This document shows, in pieces, positions 6,540 to 9,478 of a stretch of 9,478 nt of DNA. A model generated the notes under the pieces. The model did not search any database, had not been told where the DNA came from, and worked only from the letters and a program-made list of their open reading frames with translations. A program made the position numbers and the translations under genes. Position 1 is the first letter of the stretch, and every line of letters starts with the position of its first letter. The DNA is from CAYLXN01 sp964586855 (lineage in GTDB: Bacteria > Patescibacteriota > Saccharimonadia > Saccharimonadales > Saccharimonadaceae), in the NCBI GenBank assembly GCA_964586855.1, contig CAZPHO010000022.1, positions 1 through 9,478 on the forward strand. Reading direction: 5' to 3'.

Positions 6540-6555
6540 AAAGCAAGTCTGCTTT
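6540..6555 (-). terminator. Weak second hairpin downstream of the KGG gene
   Basis: AAAGCA (6540-6545), loop AGTC, TGCTTT (6550-6555). Read on the minus strand it is followed by TTG, giving a TTTTTG tail. It could back up the stronger terminator at 6565-6598. The stem is short. Confidence 0.35.
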
Positions 6556-6564
6556 CATCAAAAT

Positions 6565-6598
6565 AAATCCCCCTGATCGTCTCCAATCAGGGGGATTT
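6565..6598 (-). terminator. Strong terminator of the KGG-repeat gene
   Basis: A perfect 13-base stem: AAATCCCCCTGAT (6565-6577) with ATCAGGGGGATTT (6586-6598), loop of eight. On the minus strand it is followed by ATTTT after the stem. It may also stop plus-strand transcripts of the 5158-6449 operon, though the plus-strand tail (TTTCAAC) is poor in U. Confidence 0.85.
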
Positions 6599-6615
6599 CA
6601 ACAAATCAATTATAA

Positions 6616-6819
6616 TTATTGATTCTTTTTTGCTGGGCCACGACGAGAAATTCGTCCGCCTTTACGACCAGCGATTTTAGCTAACTCTGGGTTAGCAGCA
6701 AAACCGCCAGTGGTACCGTTTTGGCCACCCCTACGTCCGATCCGGGCGTAAAAGTCTGCTCCATGACGAGCTTTGTTAGTTGCAGCGGCCTTCTTGCCAC
6801 CTTCTTTAGTTCCTGCCAT
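6616..6819 (-). CDS. KGG-repeat general stress-type protein
   Basis: A 67-residue, very basic, glycine-rich, disordered protein. It carries the EGGKKAAATN element (6-15), a DFYARIGRRGG repeat (22-32), TGGFAANPELAKIAGRKGGRISRRG (37-61) and a Lys-rich end. This is the KGG (stress-induced, YciG/GsiB/Con-10-like) family, whose members are often induced by stress or stationary phase in other bacteria and have hydrophilin character. Similar small proteins are common in Patescibacteria. AGGAG (6832-6828) lies eight bases before the ATG, the best-spaced ribosome site in the window. The near-consensus promoter and strong terminator suggest high expression of a single-gene transcript. The charge would allow nucleic-acid binding, but that is inference. 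Confidence 0.92.
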   Translation of the reverse strand: MAGTKEGGKKAAATNKARHGADFYARIGRRGGQNGTTGGFAANPELAKIAGRKGGRISRRGPAKKNQ

Positions 6820-6853
6820 ACAATTCTCTCCTTGAATTTATAGTTATTACCTC

Positions 6854-6868
6854 ACATATGATATATGT
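6854..6868. promoter_or_regulatory. Operator-like palindrome after the KGG promoter
   Basis: ACATAT (6854-6859), GAT, ATATGT (6863-6868): a perfect 6-3-6 inverted repeat about 3-18 bases downstream of the expected transcription start near 6871. The position suits a repressor site; it could also be a weak leader hairpin. Confidence 0.4.
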
Positions 6869-6877
6869 ATGATTAGT

Positions 6878-6906
6878 ATTCTATCACAACTTATGCTTTT
6901 TGTCAA
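6878..6906 (-). promoter_or_regulatory. Near-consensus promoter of the KGG gene
   Basis: Minus strand: perfect TTGACA (6906-6901), 17-base spacer ending TGA, TAGAAT (6883-6878). It has a consensus -35, optimal spacing and an extended -10, and is the strongest promoter by inspection in the window. The leader is about 52 bases. Confidence 0.85.
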
Positions 6907-6951
6907 CATTAATATAACCATTTTACTGCAAATAAATCAAGCGATTAATTA

Positions 6952-6980
6952 TTGCTTTTATGATTTAAGTGAGATATTAT
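6952..6980 (+). promoter_or_regulatory. Possible plus-strand promoter for a small RNA
   Basis: TTGCTT (6952-6957), 17-base spacer, TATTAT (6975-6980). The -35 is identical to that of the rpsA promoter. No gene begins downstream on this strand, but two terminators follow within 140 bases. Confidence 0.4.
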
Positions 6981-6986
6981 GGATGT

Positions 6987-7080
6987 ATCTGATCAAATAT
7001 TCGTTTGAACAGACGCATTACACACATTACACACTACTAAAAACGACCTTTCTGCGAGTATGGTCGTTTTTAGTTTTATA
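6987..7080 (+). ncRNA. Candidate small RNA, about 85-95 nt
   Basis: A transcript from the promoter at 6952-6980 to the terminator at 7037-7073 would be about 90 nt. It contains a small hairpin CGTTT-GAAC-AGACG (7002-7015, with one G-U pair), two tandem copies of CATTACACA (7016-7024, 7025-7033) in a single-stranded stretch, and a 12-pair terminator stem. This layout (5' hairpin, unpaired C/A-rich middle, terminator) is typical of small regulatory RNAs. A 32-codon frame from 6983 crosses the terminator and looks non-coding. No known family is recognised. Confidence 0.35.
7037..7073 (+). terminator. Strong terminator with perfect 12-pair stem
   Basis: CTAAAAACGACC (7037-7048) with GGTCGTTTTTAG (7062-7073), loop of 13. 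The plus-strand tail is TTTTTAGTTTTA. On the minus strand it also ends in a U-run and so may act both ways. Confidence 0.75.
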
Positions 7081-7094
7081 AAGAGGCCTAAGCT

Positions 7095-7122
7095 AAAACA
7101 CCGACAGAGGTCGGTGTTTTTT
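7095..7122. terminator. Terminator after the orphan gene at 7143
   Basis: AAAACACCGAC (7095-7105), loop AGAG, GTCGGTGTTTT (7110-7120), then TT. The stem is 11 pairs. It lies 20 bases beyond the stop of the minus-strand gene and has U-runs on both strands. Confidence 0.85.
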
Positions 7123-7142
7123 GATTCGGGTAGGTTTCGGGT

Positions 7143-7625
7143 CTAGATATTGAGTAGCTTCAAAGCTTCTTTAACTTGATTTATTATCATCATCTTGTAC
7201 TTATCTGGTAGCTTGCTAAACGGCAGCCTCTCCGTCTCAGTCGCTCGATCTTGATTGCGCTTCAACCAGTCACGATGCAAAGTCTCCCCAACCGCTTGGT
7301 AGGTTTCATCCCTGCTAAGATCAACCGCACCTCCCATAGCGTCAATTATCCCTAGTACATCCTCAGCCGACTCTTGAAATTCAATCTTATGGTCGGCAGG
7401 CAACTTAGCGTAACTAGTGTTTGCCACATCCACCTGATCAGTGCCGTGATCAGTGATCCAGGACGTATCAGTCGTAATCCTCATCACTGGTATAGGATAG
7501 CCGTCTTCATCTTCAAGGGTTTTGGTCCAATCAACATGATACTTATCGGCCAACTTGTCGAGCATTTGACGGCGCTGCTGATCATTTAGGTCTAAATTTG
7601 AAATTATTTCATCATCAAAATCCAT
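7143..7625 (-). CDS. Orphan protein, 160 residues, possibly RyR-domain-like C-terminus
   Basis: No family is recognised with confidence. The protein is acidic and soluble, with no signal peptide, membrane segment or Cys. Residues about 8-30 form a helical start (LDLNDQQRRQMLDKLADKY). The middle is Asp/Thr-rich (ITTDTSWITDHGTD). The C-terminal part, ETLHRDWLKRNQ (about 113-124) then LPFSKLPDKYKMMIINQV (134-151), recalls the RyR repeat pattern (H-x-x-W-x-x-R-N, later P-F/Y-x-x-L-P-x-x-x-K), a small domain known in animal channels and some bacterial and phage proteins; this is a resemblance only. AAGGAG (7636-7631) lies five bases before the ATG. It has its own promoter and terminator and follows another orphan gene on the same strand. 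TAG stop. Confidence 0.82.
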   Translation of the reverse strand: MDFDDEIISNLDLNDQQRRQMLDKLADKYHVDWTKTLEDEDGYPIPVMRITTDTSWITDHGTDQVDVANTSYAKLPADHKIEFQESAEDVLGIIDAMGGAVDLSRDETYQAVGETLHRDWLKRNQDRATETERLPFSKLPDKYKMMIINQVKEALKLLNI

Positions 7626-7651
7626 GCTTTCTCCTTATTTGTGCTACATCT

Positions 7652-7660
7652 ATTGTAACA
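7652..7660 (-). promoter_or_regulatory. Extended -10 promoter of the gene at 7143-7625
   Basis: Minus strand TGT-TACAAT with the -10 at 7657-7652 and no good -35, because that position is taken by the terminator of the upstream gene. Transcription would start near 7645, giving a leader of about 20 bases. Confidence 0.5.
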
Positions 7661-7665
7661 CAGTC

Positions 7666-7694
7666 AAAAAATAAACCCCTACCTAAAGGGGCTT
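7666..7694 (-). terminator. Terminator of the gene at 7711-8565
   Basis: Minus strand AAGCCCCT (7694-7687), loop of six, AGGGGTTT (7680-7673), then ATTTTTT. The stem has eight pairs with one G-U. It lies 16 bases beyond the TGA stop. Confidence 0.8.
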
Positions 7695-7710
7695 ACTTCA
7701 ATTGAAAACA

Positions 7711-8565
7711 TCACTCCTGGCTAAGGCTTTGCAGGTCTATACTCGAGAAAAATAGATCTAAAATATTCTGATCCGATTTATCTTCTATATAATAACACCT
7801 CCAAGCATCGCCATCGCGAGTAAATATCTTTATCTGCGATGAACTCTCTAGATCGCGCTCCATAATTCTACTCACTGATTTGGGATATTTGGTCAAACTC
7901 ATACTGGAGGGTAGCTGGATTTTATCAGGCGGCATTCGCTTAAAGCGATCACGCCGCTCACGATGTAACCTTAAGGATGTCAGGCCGCTGTAAGACTCAT
8001 TGGTGTAAAAATCCTCTCGAGACAACATCCTACCATCACTGCAATAGTCACAAACATAGATATTCCCCCTACAATACTGCTTCTCATGACTTAACACACC
8101 ACGGTGATCACGACAATCAGAGTCGACCACATAGCCTTCCTTGATGGTTAACCGAAAGCCATCATCGTGAACGCTAGTCATAAACTCAGCCTCACCATGG
8201 GTTTTGATTGATGTGACCAGCCCACTGGGCCTATCTGAGCCAGTAACTCCTGCTGTTTCAAAAGTAATCTTGAACGACTGCTCCTCTCCTACTATCAACT
8301 CAACATGTGTTAATTCAGTATAGGTATCAGCTGGGCCTTCTTTTCTAATCACAAAAGTCTGATCATCAAAAAGGATCACTGAGTCGCCTCGCTCCTCCAG
8401 TCCGCAACTGCACAAAACTTGCTGCACTGCTCTTGAGAAGGCGGGATTGTCTTTAATTAGCGGATCGATAGCTAAACATCTAGCTGCATTAGCGATTTTT
8501 TCAAGAGTTAAACCCCCCTTCAGCTCTTCTTTGATTCTGTTTTCAACTTTTAACGTACTCATCAT
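7711..8565 (-). CDS. Orphan protein, 284 residues, with a cysteine cluster
   Basis: No family is recognised. There is no signal peptide or membrane segment. The N-terminal 60 residues are helical and include C52-S-C54. A beta-rich middle follows (about 62-145, alternating hydrophobic and charged residues: DSVILFDDQTFVI, HVELIVGEEQSFKITFET). A Cys/His cluster C151, H154, H160, C165, C172, C175 (YVCDYC) could bind zinc, though its spacing is not a standard ribbon. The C-terminal part is basic at first (RLHRERRDRFKR, 199-210) and acidic at the end. AGGAGG (8574-8569) is three bases from the first ATG and six from the second (8562), so the start may be one codon later. Own promoter and terminator. 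TGA stop, showing UGA is not reassigned. Confidence 0.83.
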   Translation of the reverse strand: MMSTLKVENRIKEELKGGLTLEKIANAARCLAIDPLIKDNPAFSRAVQQVLCSCGLEERGDSVILFDDQTFVIRKEGPADTYTELTHVELIVGEEQSFKITFETAGVTGSDRPSGLVTSIKTHGEAEFMTSVHDDGFRLTIKEGYVVDSDCRDHRGVLSHEKQYCRGNIYVCDYCSDGRMLSREDFYTNESYSGLTSLRLHRERRDRFKRMPPDKIQLPSSMSLTKYPKSVSRIMERDLESSSQIKIFTRDGDAWRCYYIEDKSDQNILDLFFSSIDLQSLSQE

Positions 8566-8621
8566 TTCCCTCCTGTGATGATAATTTATAAACGCCCCAA
8601 ACAGAGCGCATACATCTTATC

Positions 8622-8650
8622 ATTATACCACTTATGCTCTCTAAAGGCAA
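8622..8650 (-). promoter_or_regulatory. Promoter of the orphan gene at 7711-8565
   Basis: Minus strand: TTGCCT (8650-8645), 17-base spacer ending TGG, perfect TATAAT (8627-8622). It is flanked by AGAGCgcATA (8603-8612) and TATGCTCT (8633-8640), an inverted pair with a two-base insertion around the -10. The leader is about 50 bases. Confidence 0.75.
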
Positions 8651-8802
8651 ATGAGTCTGACTATAATACTCTACTTATAAGCTATTGAATGCAGTTATTT
8701 CGTGCTAAAATCATTAACTCTGATTGGTCCAACTTGCCTGCCTATAGGCAATACTGTACATTTGATCAGGAATGGATATTTCCTCCTCATCAGCCACCAA
8801 AG
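8651..8802. other. Intergenic region between the rRNA terminator and the orphan gene promoter
   Basis: No gene is seen. It contains TTGCCT (8734-8739) paired with AGGCAA (8746-8751), overlapping the perfect palindrome GCCTATAGGC (8740-8749). A TATAAT at 8662-8667 on the plus strand has no -35 at the right place and no gene after it. Confidence 0.5.
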
Positions 8803-8832
8803 ACAAAAACTCCCCTTTCGGAGAGTTTTTGT
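8803..8832 (-). terminator. rRNA operon terminator
   Basis: Minus strand ACAAAAACTCTCC (8832-8820), GAAA tetraloop, GGGGAGTTTTTGT (8815-8803). The stem has 13 pairs with one G-U and holds a run of five T on its 3' side. It lies four bases after the 5S 3' end. Confidence 0.9.
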
Positions 8833-8836
8833 ATAA

Positions 8837-8945
8837 TTCGGCACCGTGCTACTTTCCCACTTTTGGCAGTATAATCGCCGCTATCAGGCTTAACTTCTGT
8901 GTTCGGAATGAGAACAGGTGTTTCCCTGATGCCATGGGCACCGAA
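8837..8945 (-). rRNA. rrf: 5S ribosomal RNA
   Basis: On the minus strand the conserved 5S core is plain: CATTCCGAACACAGAAGTTAAG (helix III/loop C region), then a loop E/helix IV arm with TACTGCC and a GTGGGAAAGTAG-type helix V segment. The ends TTCGGTGCC (8945-8937) and GGTGCCGAA (8845-8837) pair to form helix I. The length is about 109 nt, on the short side for bacterial 5S. It is the last gene of the rRNA operon, with no tRNA after it. Confidence 0.95.
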
Positions 8946-9122
8946 GAAGGGGTTTGAGCGCTTGGGTCCGATATAGAAACAAATCGGTGGGCCAAACCCT
9001 TTCTTCGATGTCCGTTGGTGCTTGTTAGTTATGACGACCAGTGTTAATAAACACTAATTACTAGTTAAAGTCTATCTCATCTTACGAAATCATGCAAGCA
9101 TAATCTCAAAGATGAGAACATA
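8946..9122 (-). other. 23S-5S spacer with processing-type stems, no tRNA
   Basis: No tRNA is seen. Two stems stand out. The first pairs CGAAGAAGGGGTTTG (8942-8956) with CAAACCCTTTCTTCG (8993-9007), one mismatch, with an inner stem CCGAT (8968-8972)/ATCGG (8983-8987); it includes the first bases of mature 5S. The second pairs TCTCATCTT (9075-9083) with AAGATGAGA (9109-9117), with a nested ATGC-AA-GCAT (9092-9101). AGTGTT/AACACT (9040-9055) makes a third small hairpin. They fit precursor processing by RNase III or similar. Confidence 0.65.

Positions 9123-9478
<356 letters not shown>

Noticed and set aside
6869..7081. 70-codon open frame on the plus strand, with HYTHYT-like repeats
   Set aside because: It crosses the KGG promoter on the other strand and runs through a strong terminator stem. 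It has no ribosome site. The repeat comes from the CATTACACA duplication.
7662..7667. TTGACT on the minus strand as a -35 box
   Set aside because: It is only four bases from the TACAAT -10; it is part of the U-tract of the upstream terminator.
8658..8667. Plus-strand TATAAT promoter
   Set aside because: No -35 at 16-18 bases, TG is one base too far, and nothing downstream on this strand before the antisense rRNA terminator.
8689..8957. Overlapping 61-codon frames on the plus strand
   Set aside because: They cover the rRNA terminator and 5S antisense, and have no ribosome site.

Overview
The window looks like chromosomal DNA of a reduced, host-associated bacterium of the Candidate Phyla Radiation (Patescibacteria), most likely Saccharibacteria/TM7. 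The reasons are a four-domain S1 protein, a short IF-2 with little sequence ahead of its N-terminal domain, a DUF5663-like protein, a KGG-repeat protein, a surface protein ending in a sortase-like tail of the TGPGE type, and many small orphan proteins. The lineage is inferred from protein style; no search was run. TGA ends two genes, so the Gracilibacteria/Absconditabacteria code (UGA = Gly) does not apply.

Left end (1-770): an octamer tandem repeat runs off the window edge inside what may be the first codons of a minus-strand leaderless gene. A 250-base divergent intergenic region with several inverted repeats follows, then a plus-strand acidic helical orphan gene (290-748) closed by a bidirectional terminator.

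Translation operon (4264 down to 789, minus strand): promoter, rpsA-like S1 protein, infB, DUF5663-like gene, with short gaps and the shared terminator at 747-770. Two core initiation factors are thus expressed together with one small lineage-restricted protein. Upstream of it lies a two-TM surface protein gene (4267-4869) with its own promoter.

Divergent module (5116-6449, plus strand): a ROK-fold kinase-like gene, probably leaderless, overlaps by ATGA a small HEXXH protein with a C-terminal zinc ribbon.

Small-gene region (6450-8802): a KGG-repeat protein gene under a near-consensus promoter with an operator-like palindrome and a strong terminator; a candidate small RNA on the plus strand; and two orphan protein genes on the minus strand, each with its own promoter and terminator.

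Right end (8803-9478): the 3' end of an rRNA operon on the minus strand: 23S 3' part (A-loop and sarcin-ricin loop present), a structured spacer without tRNA, 5S, and a terminator. Most promoters I can read carry an extended -10 (TGn) motif.
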